Shown: positions 35,114-44,383, counted from the first letter of the stretch. The stretch: 64,000 bases of DNA from Flavobacteriales bacterium (GCA_016699575.1 CP064979.1:3596001-3660000); one strand, 5' to 3'. The notes: generated by a model not told the origin, from the letters alone. Translations and numbers: made by a program.

Positions 35114-36316
35114 ATGTCCATCCTGCTTTCCGACGCTGGCCTGCACCGCCATCTCCTGCCGCTCACCCACACTCGACCGTTAGGCGCATTGCGCCCAGGT
35201 ATCCTCACCACCGCCGATGCCTGGTGGCGCATGACCGAATTGCCCGTCGGTTTCCGCACGGAGCACTACCTCAGCGCCAAGTACACCGATGTGCACGGTG
35301 ATGTGGTGCGTGAGGTTCACGGCGGATTGTTGCCGACCCCGGATGTGGTGGGTGCCTTGCTGGACCTGGAACCGGGCCAGGCACTCGTACATGCCGGGAA
35401 GCTGCTGGCGATCTGCGAAGCGGGGAGGGGCCGCAGCAGTGCCTTGGACTGGACGACCATCCCTGCGTTCCCCAAGCCCGTTGAATTCGCCGGTGAGGCG
35501 ATCGTCATTGAACGCCCGTGGCACATCTTCCAGCATTGTGGCCGAGCGATCCTCAACGACTTCGTATTGCTCACCGACGGAAGACGGAGCGGACGCCTCA
35601 GTGCGCAGAACACCGTGATCGGCGACGCATCGTTGATCTTCCTGGAGGAAGGCGCGCAATGTGAAGCGGCCATCCTGAACACAACGGCAGGCCCCATCTA
35701 CATCGGCAAGGGCGCTGAGATCATGGAAGGCTGCATGGTGCGCGGGCCGTTCGCCCTGGGCGATGGTGCGCAGTTGAAGATGGGGGCCAAGGTCTACGGC
35801 CCTTCCTCCTTCGGCCCGGAATGCCGTGTGGGCGGTGAGGTGAACAACAGCGTGTTGCTCGGATACAGCAACAAGGGCCACGATGGCTTCCTGGGCAACA
35901 GCGTCCTGGGCGAGTGGTGCAACCTGGGCGCCGACACCAACAACAGCAACCTGAAGAACACCTATGGCGAGGTGGCCGCGTGGAGCTACGCTGACGAAGC
36001 CAACGTGATGACGGGCCTGCAGTTCTGCGGCCTCATCATGGGCGATCACAGCAAGAGCGGCATCAATACCATGTTCAACACCGGCACCGTCGTGGGTGTG
36101 TGCGCGAACGTGTTCGGGGGTGGTTTTCCGCCCAAGCACATCCCCAGCTTTGCTTGGGGCGGATCGGAGGGAATGATCGAACACTCCGTTGCCAAGGCGT
36201 TGGATACCGCCGGGCGTGTGATGGCCCGACGGCACAAAGAACTCAGCATGCAGGAAGCCGCCATCCTCGGGCATGTGCACAAGGAGACGGAGCGCTACCG
36301 GAAGCGGTCGGCTTGA
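35114..36316 (+). CDS. GlmU-family sugar nucleotidyltransferase-like protein, 400 aa
   Basis: The start is ATG 35114, where the conserved LLSDAGLHRHLLPLTHTRP begins; the frame upstream overlaps PiT in another frame. The N-terminal half is a reduced nucleotidyltransferase-like domain (RTEHYLSAKYTDVHG), and the C-terminal half a hexapeptide beta-helix (GPIYIGKGAEIMEGCMVRGP, GGEVNNSVLLGYSNKGHDGF and MGDHSKSGINTMFNTGTVVG). This matches the alternative GlmU-like family common in Bacteroidota, which may act in UDP-sugar or N-acetylated sugar metabolism. The exact substrate is not known. Confidence 0.88.
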   Translation: MSILLSDAGLHRHLLPLTHTRPLGALRPGILTTADAWWRMTELPVGFRTEHYLSAKYTDVHGDVVREVHGGLLPTPDVVGALLDLEPGQALVHAGKLLAICEAGRGRSSALDWTTIPAFPKPVEFAGEAIVIERPWHIFQHCGRAILNDFVLLTDGRRSGRLSAQNTVIGDASLIFLEEGAQCEAAILNTTAGPIYIGKGAEIMEGCMVRGPFALGDGAQLKMGAKVYGPSSFGPECRVGGEVNNSVLLGYSNKGHDGFLGNSVLGEWCNLGADTNNSNLKNTYGEVAAWSYADEANVMTGLQFCGLIMGDHSKSGINTMFNTGTVVGVCANVFGGGFPPKHIPSFAWGGSEGMIEHSVAKALDTAGRVMARRHKELSMQEAAILGHVHKETERYRKRSA

Positions 36317-36460
36317 CCTGTCGATAACTCAACGGCGCATTTCCTTGCTGGGCTGCCGATCTTTCCGGCGTATTCCCGGCGGCATGAACGTTGGAACCAC
36401 CTGCGCTCCGCGCGGTTTTTCCGGCTTTCGGCCGTTCGCGCTGCCAACCTGACACCACCC

Positions 36461-38911
36461 ATGCAAGACCGCATGCCACAAGAGCCCCGCCTGTTCGCAG
36501 GCGACGACATAGAGAGCGAGACCGAACTCATTCCCCTCATTACCGCCGAGGATGAGGAGCAGATGAACGCAGAGTCCACTCCGCCTGAACTGCCCATACT
36601 CCCTTTGCGCAACACCGTGCTCTTTCCCGGCGTGGTTATTCCCATTACGGTAGGTCGCGATCGCAGCATCCGTCTCATCCAGGACGTTTACCGCGGAACG
36701 AAGACCTTGGGCGTGGTCAGCCAGAAGGACCCGCAGATCGAAGACCCTCGTCCCGAGGACCTCAACAAAGTAGGCACCATCGCGACCATCATCCGCATGT
36801 TGCGCATGCCCGATGGCAGCACCACTGCGATCATCCAAGGCAAGAAGCGCTTCGAGATCCTTGAGATGGCCAAGACCGAGCCCTTCTTCACGGCAAAGGT
36901 GAAGGAGTTCACGGAGCTTCGGCCAGAGAAGAACGACAAGGAGTTCGGCGCCTTGGTCAGTTCGCTAAAGGACCTGGCGATCAACATCATCAAGGCCAGT
37001 CCGAACATTCCCACGGAGGCCGGGTTCGCGCTGAAGAACATCGATAGCCCCAGCTTCCTGGTGAACTTCATCAGCAGCAACATGAACGCCGAGGTGGCCG
37101 AGAAGCAGCGCATGCTGGAGGTGGCCGATCTGCGCGAACGTGCCAAAATGCTCTTGGCCCACCTGACCAAGGAGCTGCAGTTGCTGGAGATGAAGAACGA
37201 GATCCAGAGCAAGGTGCGCACCGAGGTGGACAAGCAGCAACGCGAGTACTTCCTGCACCAGCAGATGAAGACCATCCAGGACGAACTGGGCGGCAACCCC
37301 ATCGAGCAGGAGATCGAGGAGATGCGCGCGAGGGCCGCGAAGAAGAGATGGGAGAGGAAAGTAGGGGAGACTTTCGACAAGGAACTGACCAAGTTGCAGC
37401 GGATGAACCCGGCCGGCGCGGAGTTCAGTGTTCAGTACAACTACGTGCAGTTGCTGTTGGAGCTGCCGTGGGGCGAATACTCACAGGACCACTTCGACCT
37501 CAAGAACGCGCAGAAGATCCTTGATCGCGATCACTTCGGCCTGGACAAGGTGAAGGAGCGCATCATCGAGCATCTCGCCGTGCTGAAGCTCAAGGGCGAC
37601 ATGAAGGCACCCATCATCTGCCTATATGGCCCTCCAGGGGTTGGTAAGACGAGCCTTGGCAAGAGCATGGCCGAAGCGCTCGGGCGGAAGTACGTGCGCA
37701 TGAGCCTCGGTGGTCTGCACGACGAAGCCGAGATCCGTGGCCACCGCAAGACCTACATCGGGGCCATGCCGGGCCGTCTCATCCAAAGTTTGAAGAAGGC
37801 CGGCACCAGTAATCCGCTCTTCGTACTGGACGAGATCGACAAGGTGGGCCGCGACCACCACGGCGATCCTGCCAGCGCACTGCTCGAAGTGCTCGACCCG
37901 GAACAGAACAATCACTTCCACGACAACTTCGTGGAGATCGACTACGACCTGAGCCGCGTGATGTTCGTGGCCACCGCCAACAGCCTCAGCACCATCCACC
38001 CGGCCCTGCGCGACCGCATGGAGATCATCGAGGTGAACGGCTACACACAGGAGGAGAAGATCGAGATCGCCAAGCGGCACCTCATCCCGAAGCAGCTCAA
38101 GGAAACGGCCGTGAAGGCGAAGCAGATCAAGTTCGGCGCTGGTCTGTTGGAAGCCATCATCGAGGAATACACCGACGAAAGCGGGGTACGTACGCTGGAC
38201 AAGCGCATAGCCAAGCTCGTGCGCTACCGCGCCAAGCAGATCGCCCTGCGCGAGAAGCACGACGTCACCATCCAGAAGGATGAACTGGTGAAAGTCTTCG
38301 GCCCCAGCCACGCTCGCGACAAGTATCAAGGCAACGACGTGGCCGGGGTGGTCACCGGCCTGGCTTGGACGCCCACCGGTGGCGACATCCTCTTCCTGGA
38401 AACCAGCATCACCAAGGGCGAAGGCAAGCTCACCCTCACCGGTAGCCTAGGTGATGTGATGAAGGAAAGCGCCATGCTCGCGCTGGAATACCTGAAGGCG
38501 CACAGCAGCATCGTCGGTTTGGATGCCGAGGTCTTCAAACGCTGGAACGTCCACTTGCACGTTCCTGAGGGCGCCACACCGAAGGACGGTCCGTCAGCGG
38601 GCATCGCCATGCTCACGAGCATTGCCAGTGCGTTCACGCAACAGAAGGTGCGCAAGTTCGTGGCCATGACGGGCGAGATCACTCTGCGTGGGAAGGTGCT
38701 ACCCGTAGGCGGCATCAAGGAGAAGATCCTTGCGGCAAAACGTGCGGGCATCAAGGAGATCATCCTCAGCGCCGACAACCGCAAGGACATTGAGGACATC
38801 GACACGCGCTACACCAAGGGCATGCGCTTCACTTACGTCACCGAGATGATCGAAGTGGTTAAGCACGCGTTGCTCAAAGAGAAGGTGGAGCACGCGTTGC
38901 AGGTGGCTTGA
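36461..38911 (+). CDS. lon: Lon ATP-dependent protease, 816 aa
   Basis: The LON substrate-binding domain (LPILPLRNTVLFPGVVIPIT) is followed by a coiled coil, an AAA+ module with Walker A GPPGVGKTSLGKSMA at residues ~389 and Walker B LFVLDEIDKVGRDHHG, and the protease domain with the nucleophile Ser in TPKDGPSAGIAM (residue 712) and the lysine in PVGGIKEKILAAK. It is a cytoplasmic quality-control protease. Its length is normal. The 3' end is duplicated as a remnant at 41035-41211 on the far side of two accessory genes. A strong terminator follows. Confidence 0.97.
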   Translation: MQDRMPQEPRLFAGDDIESETELIPLITAEDEEQMNAESTPPELPILPLRNTVLFPGVVIPITVGRDRSIRLIQDVYRGTKTLGVVSQKDPQIEDPRPEDLNKVGTIATIIRMLRMPDGSTTAIIQGKKRFEILEMAKTEPFFTAKVKEFTELRPEKNDKEFGALVSSLKDLAINIIKASPNIPTEAGFALKNIDSPSFLVNFISSNMNAEVAEKQRMLEVADLRERAKMLLAHLTKELQLLEMKNEIQSKVRTEVDKQQREYFLHQQMKTIQDELGGNPIEQEIEEMRARAAKKRWERKVGETFDKELTKLQRMNPAGAEFSVQYNYVQLLLELPWGEYSQDHFDLKNAQKILDRDHFGLDKVKERIIEHLAVLKLKGDMKAPIICLYGPPGVGKTSLGKSMAEALGRKYVRMSLGGLHDEAEIRGHRKTYIGAMPGRLIQSLKKAGTSNPLFVLDEIDKVGRDHHGDPASALLEVLDPEQNNHFHDNFVEIDYDLSRVMFVATANSLSTIHPALRDRMEIIEVNGYTQEEKIEIAKRHLIPKQLKETAVKAKQIKFGAGLLEAIIEEYTDESGVRTLDKRIAKLVRYRAKQIALREKHDVTIQKDELVKVFGPSHARDKYQGNDVAGVVTGLAWTPTGGDILFLETSITKGEGKLTLTGSLGDVMKESAMLALEYLKAHSSIVGLDAEVFKRWNVHLHVPEGATPKDGPSAGIAMLTSIASAFTQQKVRKFVAMTGEITLRGKVLPVGGIKEKILAAKRAGIKEIILSADNRKDIEDIDTRYTKGMRFTYVTEMIEVVKHALLKEKVEHALQVA

Positions 38912-38924
38912 ACGTGTGCCCCCT

Positions 38925-38960
38925 AACCAGAAAGCCCCGGACTGCCGGGGCTTTCTGGTT
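38925..38960. terminator. Strong hairpin after lon
   Basis: AACCAGAAAGCCCCGG (38925-38940) and CCGGGGCTTTCTGGTT (38945-38960) are perfect 16-base arms with a four-base loop. It sits 14 bases after the lon stop codon and can also serve the convergent gene ending at 38972. Confidence 0.85.
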
Positions 38961-38971
38961 TCAATGAAGAC

Positions 38972-40393
38972 CTACTGGCGCACTAGGCGCTCACTCCAGA
39001 GCCGCAGCCCATCGCTGTACGCGGAAAGCACGTACATGCCAGAGGTGAGTGTACTGATATCCAATGTGCCGCGCTGGTCTGCGAAGCCACCTTTCATCAG
39101 GACTTCCCGTCCGGCTGCGTCATGGATCCGCCACGCATCAGGTCGCGCGGGCCCGTCTACGGAAACCGTTATGACGCCTGTGGTTGGGTTGGGGTAGGTG
39201 TTGAACAGCGTAGCCGCAGCCCCCTCAGAGATCGCAACGTCCGGAGGCAGCGCAGGCCACCAAAGTGATGGCATCATTTGAACGCCGTAGCCCGGGAATG
39301 GAGGGACGCCCACGTAAACCGCATCCTTCGCAAATCCACAACTACTTCCGGCCAAATTCGGCTGGGCGATCACAGATGCGAACGCACTATCGGGGTTCGT
39401 CGACGGCAAGCGTGAATGGGAGAGTATGGTGCCCGCCGGCGAGAGTTGCATATGCGAGCCGTACGATATCGTCCCACCTGTATCCACGGCGATCGTATCG
39501 ACTGAAAGGGCAATAGTAGCACTATCATAGGGTGCCAATTCCAACTGCACAAGCGCCGGGTCCCCGAACCAGGGATTGTTCAGTTGAACGTACAAGAGTT
39601 CACCGTTAGGGGAAAATTCAAACGACTGGATTTCTTGCGTGAAGAGCACATCCACTGGATCGTCCAAGGTGCCCGAAGAACGGTTGCATCTGAACAGTCG
39701 AATCGACGTTTCGCTGGACCTGAATGTCACGAACGTTGCATTGCGGTCGGTCTTGCCCCATGACCAATTCGGCATCCATGGGTAGGCCGTTTGGGAATAG
39801 TGCGCCGTGTATGGGAAAGGAGTAGACCCCGCAACGATACGGAACCCGAGGATCTCGCTTGTTCCAGGCAAGGAGGCAAGCAGCCATGTCGTATCCGCCG
39901 AAAATCCTGAGAAGGCAGTGACCCCTTGCACATTGGTTGCCATGAGAACTCCTTTATTGGCGGTAACGTCCCCGAACCCTGAACTCAGGGACATGTCCAC
40001 TTCCGTGTACCGCAGTTCCCCTCCATTGCTTGTGGCAGTGAGCGTCACTAGTAAGTGAACGTGCGCAGAGACCGTGACGATGAGCGATTGGATGGCTGTG
40101 CCGAGCGGAGCGATGTTGTGCCCATTCGGCATAGTATCTCCCAGGCTATTGATGACATGCTGGCCATCGCATCGGAGAAGTAGATCGCCGTTCAGGGGAT
40201 CGGACAAAGCGGAGTGTTGATAGGAACCTCCCAGAAATCCGGACGGCAGAGCTTGAGGGGTCCCTCCGGAAAAATTGAGCTGGTAAGCGACGTCAAGGTA
40301 CCAATTGTCCCAGCGGTGATCAGGCCATTGCTGGCTTTGGACCAGGGGCGCCAAGAGGACCGTTTGGGCCAAGGCCAGGAATGTTCGTCTCAT
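38972..40393 (-). CDS. T9SS-sorted secreted protein, cargo gene near lon, 473 aa
   Basis: A signal peptide (MRRTFLALAQTVLLAPLVQSQ) precedes a mature start QWPDHRWDNWYLDVAYQLNF. The following LPSGFLGGSYQHSALSDP and DGQHVINSLGDTMPNG blocks match a family of Bacteroidota surface proteins with a propeller-like body and no known activity. The C-terminal ~75 residues (LFNTYPNPTTGVITVSVDG to LWSERLVRQ) are a T9SS sorting domain. G+C is moderately lower than in lon. It lies between lon with its terminator and the displaced lon 3' remnant, so it is probably an acquired gene. Confidence 0.85.
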   Translation of the reverse strand: MRRTFLALAQTVLLAPLVQSQQWPDHRWDNWYLDVAYQLNFSGGTPQALPSGFLGGSYQHSALSDPLNGDLLLRCDGQHVINSLGDTMPNGHNIAPLGTAIQSLIVTVSAHVHLLVTLTATSNGGELRYTEVDMSLSSGFGDVTANKGVLMATNVQGVTAFSGFSADTTWLLASLPGTSEILGFRIVAGSTPFPYTAHYSQTAYPWMPNWSWGKTDRNATFVTFRSSETSIRLFRCNRSSGTLDDPVDVLFTQEIQSFEFSPNGELLYVQLNNPWFGDPALVQLELAPYDSATIALSVDTIAVDTGGTISYGSHMQLSPAGTILSHSRLPSTNPDSAFASVIAQPNLAGSSCGFAKDAVYVGVPPFPGYGVQMMPSLWWPALPPDVAISEGAAATLFNTYPNPTTGVITVSVDGPARPDAWRIHDAAGREVLMKGGFADQRGTLDISTLTSGMYVLSAYSDGLRLWSERLVRQ

Positions 40394-40399
40394 GGCCGA

Positions 40400-40822
40400 T
40401 CAGCAAGGTGTTGGACCTACCTTGATCCCGAAACCAGCGCCACAGGCCATGTTCGGAAGTGGACCTGCACCATAGCACACACCACAGGCCGTACCGGAAT
40501 AGGAACCTGGGCAAGCGAATGTGATGCCAGCACAAAGCACTACCGAGTTGATGCTTACGGCTGCCGCAGGAAGTGTGTAGGTGCCGTTGCCCGGCGGAAC
40601 AGAGTATGGGACTGATGAGAAACCTCCTCCAGTGCTATACCAGACCACAACATTGAGCGTCGCACCGGATGTGTTCCCGTACCCGAAGATCGGCGGCGGC
40701 ATGTCGGGCGCAGATGTGAAGGAGGAGGACAACACGGATGATAACAGTGCGATCGCGGCTATTGCGCACGCGAAAATGGACCGACTTGCATTTCCGAAGT
40801 TGTGCTTTCGGGCCTTCCTCAG
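40400..40822 (-). CDS. Small Cys-rich secreted-like frame without a clear start, ~140 aa
   Basis: The C-terminal ~115 residues look like a real secreted protein: SIFACAIAAIALLSSVLSSS is signal-like, then PIFGYGNTSGATLNVVVWYS, and a Cys-rich tail with CAGITFACPG and CGVCYGAGPLPNMACGAGFG. No ATG, GTG or TTG lies where the signal peptide would start; the nearest candidate is CTG 40822, and the upstream frame runs through an eight-base tandem repeat and the lon remnant. It may use CTG, have lost its 5' end, or be a remnant. Function is unknown. It ends seven bases before the T9SS gene start. Confidence 0.45.
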   Translation of the reverse strand: MRKARKHNFGNASRSIFACAIAAIALLSSVLSSSFTSAPDMPPPIFGYGNTSGATLNVVVWYSTGGGFSSVPYSVPPGNGTYTLPAAAVSINSVVLCAGITFACPGSYSGTACGVCYGAGPLPNMACGAGFGIKVGPTPC

Positions 40823-40836
40823 CGTAGCGGACGCTT

Positions 40837-40868
40837 GGTCGTTTGGTCGTTTGGTCGTTTGGTCGTTT
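40837..40868. repeat. Eight-base tandem repeat, four units
   Basis: The unit GGTCGTTT is repeated exactly four times, with a partial unit before it. It lies upstream of the small Cys-rich frame. Confidence 0.9.
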
Positions 40869-41034
40869 CCATGATGAGGTGGTTTTGGGCGCCGGTGAAT
40901 TCCGGCCTCGTGAAGATGGCACGATTTCGAGGCAGAGTGCTGCCCGAGTTCATCGTTTGCGGTGGAAGTCGAGCGGAGGCGTGAAGCGCGCTTAGTGGCA
41001 CGCCTTTGAAGGCCGCGAGCACCGACGACCGTGT

Positions 41035-41211
41035 TCATCCTCAGCGCCGACAACCGCAAGCGCTTGCGTCCCGGTCTTTCGGGAGACATCGAGGACATCG
41101 ACGCACGTTACACCAAGGGCATGCGCTTTTACGTACGTCACCGAGATGATCGAAGTGGTGAAGCACGCACTGCTGAAGGAGAAAGTGGAGCACGCGCTGC
41201 AGGTGGCGTGA
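41035..41211 (+). pseudogene. Displaced 3' remnant of lon (~C-terminal 50 codons)
   Basis: The stretch matches lon 38760-38911 at about 92% outside two lesions. TCATCCTCAGCGCCGACAAC begins it, and it ends with the same HALLKEKVEHALQVA stop. A 24-base insertion after AACCGCAAG and one extra base after the GMRF codons break the frame. Most other differences are third-position changes that keep the amino acid, so it looks like an allele that was functional when it diverged. It lies on the same strand as lon, 2.1 kb downstream. Confidence 0.92.
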
Positions 41212-41220
41212 GGACAGGGG

Positions 41221-41269
41221 GACATGCGTTCATGGGGCCATGTGTCCATGTGACCATGGGTCCATATGG
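41221..41269. repeat. CATGTG-type word repeat
   Basis: Words such as TTCATGGGGCCATGTGTCC and ATGTGACCATGGGTCCATA follow directly after the lon remnant. The same words form a larger inverted repeat at 47060-47221. Confidence 0.6.
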
Positions 41270-41285
41270 AAGATCCCGGAACTGA

Positions 41286-42497
41286 TCAGAAGTTGAGCTG
41301 CGCCTGTAACCGCAGGAACTGTCCCTTTTGCTTGTTGTCCTGCTTGGCGAAGTCTTCGTACCGGCGATCGCCGATGTAGTACTCGCAGACGAGTTCGAAG
41401 TTTTTGATCGGCTGCCATTCAATGCCGAATTCGATGTCGTTCACGAAGTAGCTGCGGGCGTCGAGTTCATGCTTCTTGCCGCCCTCGTAAACCTGGTAAC
41501 GCACGAAGGGGAATATGATCTGCTTGCCGATCTGCACCCGGTACGTGGCCGTCGCGAAACCGCCGCTCAGATCACGTGTCTCGATGCTATCTGAAACTGT
41601 GTTGAACTCCGGCCCACGGCCCACATTGTATTCGGCCAGTAGGCCGAACGGTTTGGGTGCGAGGTTCAGGCTCCCCACGAAACGGGTGTCCTCGTACACG
41701 AAGCCATCGCTGCCCTTCACGTTGGCGCTGCGCTGGTCGCTGCCCACCAAGTAGTTGCCGGTATAACCCGCTGCGGCCACCTCCAGGATCTGGCTCTTGA
41801 TGGCGAACGGCCACGTGAGGCGTGCCACGAAGTGCGGCTCCTCATCGGCTTCGCTGCGGTTGGCGGTTTGCCCATTGTAGGCCCCGACGGCGAAGACGCC
41901 GTAGTCGCCGCTGCCCTTCAAGCCATCGGCTACCAGCATCCGGTAGCGCTCACGGATCCTCTTTGGCGCCCACATGAAGAAGACGCCAAGATCGCGCTCG
42001 TTGCTGTGCGCGCTGTTGGTGGCATCCGCACGGTCGAGCGGTAGGCGGTTCTGGCTGCTCTGCAGGTTCTCGAAGCCGAAGGGGACCTTGCTTTGGCCCA
42101 GGCGGAACCTGAATTCGTTGTCGGCATCCATACCGAGATCCATGTACCAATCGCGCAGTTGGGTAATGTTATTGGTGGTGCCTGCGGCGCTGGCGAAGTC
42201 CGGCTGCAGGTAGATGAAGACCTGCTTGTGAACGTACCCTTGGAATATGATGCGGGCCCGCCGGATGAAGAAGCCACCGCCTTCACCAATGCTCTTGTCG
42301 CACTGTTCGCACTTGAACTTCTCGTTCGTTTCAAGCAAGCGGTTGTACCGGATCTGGCCGTAGCCGCGGATGCCGAAGCTCTCGTACCAAGGCTTCTTGG
42401 TCGGCGTTCTTGCCTTGGTGGTGTCCGACTGCCCCAAGGACAGCAGTGGGACCAGGAATACCAGAAGTGCGCAGCGGCGGGTAGCGCTCAGTTTCAT
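41286..42497 (-). CDS. Phosphate-selective porin O/P-like outer-membrane protein, 403 aa
   Basis: A signal peptide (MKLSATRRCALLVFLVPLLSLGQ) precedes a beta-barrel with GIRGYGQIRYNRLLETNE, FFIRRARIIFQGYVHKQVF and LRDWYMDLGMDADNEFRFRL blocks, and an end FLRLQAQLNF with a terminal aromatic. This matches the OprO/OprP porin family. The exact solute is uncertain, but the PiT and DUF47 genes lie 6 kb upstream. The signal and the terminal F fit outer-membrane assembly. Confidence 0.88.
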   Translation of the reverse strand: MKLSATRRCALLVFLVPLLSLGQSDTTKARTPTKKPWYESFGIRGYGQIRYNRLLETNEKFKCEQCDKSIGEGGGFFIRRARIIFQGYVHKQVFIYLQPDFASAAGTTNNITQLRDWYMDLGMDADNEFRFRLGQSKVPFGFENLQSSQNRLPLDRADATNSAHSNERDLGVFFMWAPKRIRERYRMLVADGLKGSGDYGVFAVGAYNGQTANRSEADEEPHFVARLTWPFAIKSQILEVAAAGYTGNYLVGSDQRSANVKGSDGFVYEDTRFVGSLNLAPKPFGLLAEYNVGRGPEFNTVSDSIETRDLSGGFATATYRVQIGKQIIFPFVRYQVYEGGKKHELDARSYFVNDIEFGIEWQPIKNFELVCEYYIGDRRYEDFAKQDNKQKGQFLRLQAQLNF

Positions 42498-42604
42498 GTG
42501 CCGTCGTGTTAAGGCGGCGCAAGAGTATCCTTAGCTCAACGTTAGCCTAATGTTCAGAAAATGAAGGCTGTGTTAGATCCATGTTACCCGATGGCCGTGG
42601 ATCT

Positions 42605-43171
42605 TCATCGGCACGGTGCCAGCAATGCACTAGTGCAAAGCCGCTTGGATCTACCCATGTCAGCCACCCAGCGCTCAACGTTCGATGTGACAACGGGCGG
42701 TGGCGCTTGTTGGAAGTCCCGGACTTGCCAAGCCTGCACATCGGTAAGCCCGGTGAAGGCCTCACCATAGGCAGCGATGCCTGCGCGCGCGCTGTCCTCA
42801 GGGCAAATGGCGATCATCAGTGCATACAGTTGCTGGCTGTAGGTCAGTGCCTCGGATGCCAAGCCGCCTTCCTCAAAAGGCCCTTGCGCTTTTTCCTCGC
42901 TCACCGCAGGACCGGTCAAGGCTTCATCCAGTGCGAAAAGGCGTTCACTGGCACGCTCATACAGCACGTTCACGCTGTCGGACAGTAAGCGGCCTTCCGC
43001 GCAAGCCATTTGTTGGAGGTAGGCGTACTTCTGCTCCAGCATGTCCTTCGAAGCCGTAAGCGAATCCTCCAGGGAATTGTTCACGCGCTGGAACTCTTCA
43101 ATGGGGCCATTGCAAGCGGAGAGGAAGAGGCCGCACACGAGCAAAGGGACGAGCAGGTCGGGTTTCCTCAT
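42605..43171 (-). CDS. Hypothetical lipoprotein, 188 aa
   Basis: The frame starts MRKPDLLVPLLVCGLFLSAC, a lipoprotein signal with the lipobox LSAC, then NGPIEEFQRVNNSLEDSL, which recalls the helical start of gliding-motility GldM-like proteins, but the rest is too short for that. Mostly helical sequence follows. I do not recognise a family. ATG 43171 is used because it opens the signal; the frame extends to 43213. It is divergent from PorQ at 43276. Confidence 0.7.
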   Translation of the reverse strand: MRKPDLLVPLLVCGLFLSACNGPIEEFQRVNNSLEDSLTASKDMLEQKYAYLQQMACAEGRLLSDSVNVLYERASERLFALDEALTGPAVSEEKAQGPFEEGGLASEALTYSQQLYALMIAICPEDSARAGIAAYGEAFTGLTDVQAWQVRDFQQAPPPVVTSNVERWVADMGRSKRLCTSALLAPCR

Positions 43172-43275
43172 ATCGCTGCCAAAGTACCGGCCGAGGGTCT
43201 CCGCCCCGGGCAATACCGCGCCGATATCTTCGTTGCCCAGCAGCCAACCCTAGGCATGCACCCCGCAAGACCCTG

Positions 43276-44349
43276 ATGCGAATCCTCATCTCAGCCACTT
43301 TCTCCTTGGCCGCGCTCACTGGCATCGCCCAGTTGGGCGGCCAGTCATCGTTCGCCGTGTTGGACATTCCGAGCAGCGCCCGTGTGGCAGCGCTGGGCGG
43401 CAACAACATCGCTGTGCAGGATGCCGATGTGAACCTCGGGTTCTATAACCCCGCGCTGCTGAACAAGGAGATGGAGCGGCAATTCGCGCTCAGCTACCTG
43501 CGCTGGTTCAACAAGGCCGACATCAACATCGGCTACTTCGGTTATGCCCACCACTTCGATAGCTTGAAGACCACCGTGAGCGGCAACTTCCAGTTCGTGG
43601 ACTACGGCAAGTTCCGCCGCACGGACGATACCGGTACCGACCTGGGCGAGTTCACCGCTGGTGAGTACGCCGTACAGATCGGCGCGGCGCGGCCCATCGA
43701 CAGCCTGTTCACCGTAGGCGTGAACGCGAAGGTGCTCTTCAGCCAATTGGAAGAATACACCAGCACAGCAGTAGCCATGGATGTCGGCGGCGTTTACCAC
43801 AAGCCCGGTGGTCTGCTCACCATTGCGGCCATGCTGCGCAACATCGGCTACCAGACCAGCACCTTCACTGACGAACGCGAGGACATGCCGTTCCAAGTGC
43901 AGTTGGGGACCACCTACAAGTTCCGCCATGCACCGTTCCGTCTGGGCCTCATGCTCGAGAACCTCCAGAAGTGGGACCTCACGTACGACGACCCCAATGC
44001 CCGCGTGAACATCGACCCGACAACGGGCGAGGTCATCGAGGAGAAGGTGACCTTCATGGACAAGGCCTTGTTGCATGTGGTCGGCAACGTGGAGGTGATG
44101 CTCGGCAAGAACTTCCACCTGCGCTTCGGCTACAATTATCGCCGTAGGCAGGAACTGAAGGTGGAGGACAAGCCGGGCATCGCGGGCATCAGCTTCGGGG
44201 CGGGCATCCGCGTGGCGAAGATCCACGTGAGCTACGGCTACGCGCAGTACAACCTGGCGGGCGCCAGCAATAGCTTCACGGTAGCCGTTCGCCTCAACGA
44301 TTTCCGTCGCCAGCCGGTTGCCATGCCCACGGTGGTGCCTGCGGGCTGA
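43276..44349 (+). CDS. porQ: PorQ, type IX secretion system outer-membrane protein, 357 aa
   Basis: A signal peptide (MRILISATFSLAALTGIAQ) is followed by LGGQSSFAVLDIPSSARVAA and LGGNNIAVQDADVNLGFYNP, the PorQ/PorV-like FadL-type barrel opening, and a C-terminal barrel strand region ending FTVAVRLNDFRRQ. PorQ works with PorU, PorV and PorZ in the attachment complex that processes T9SS cargo. Its neighbour cmk (44384) is the usual partner in Bacteroidota. The six T9SS-domain proteins in this window would be its clients. Confidence 0.9.
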   Translation: MRILISATFSLAALTGIAQLGGQSSFAVLDIPSSARVAALGGNNIAVQDADVNLGFYNPALLNKEMERQFALSYLRWFNKADINIGYFGYAHHFDSLKTTVSGNFQFVDYGKFRRTDDTGTDLGEFTAGEYAVQIGAARPIDSLFTVGVNAKVLFSQLEEYTSTAVAMDVGGVYHKPGGLLTIAAMLRNIGYQTSTFTDEREDMPFQVQLGTTYKFRHAPFRLGLMLENLQKWDLTYDDPNARVNIDPTTGEVIEEKVTFMDKALLHVVGNVEVMLGKNFHLRFGYNYRRRQELKVEDKPGIAGISFGAGIRVAKIHVSYGYAQYNLAGASNSFTVAVRLNDFRRQPVAMPTVVPAG

Positions 44350-44383
44350 TCCCGGAATACCTTGGCCGCGCTACCCCCAGCGC

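Noticed and set aside
40837..40868. Possible CRISPR repeats.
   Set aside because: The units are directly adjacent with no spacers, and no cas gene is near.
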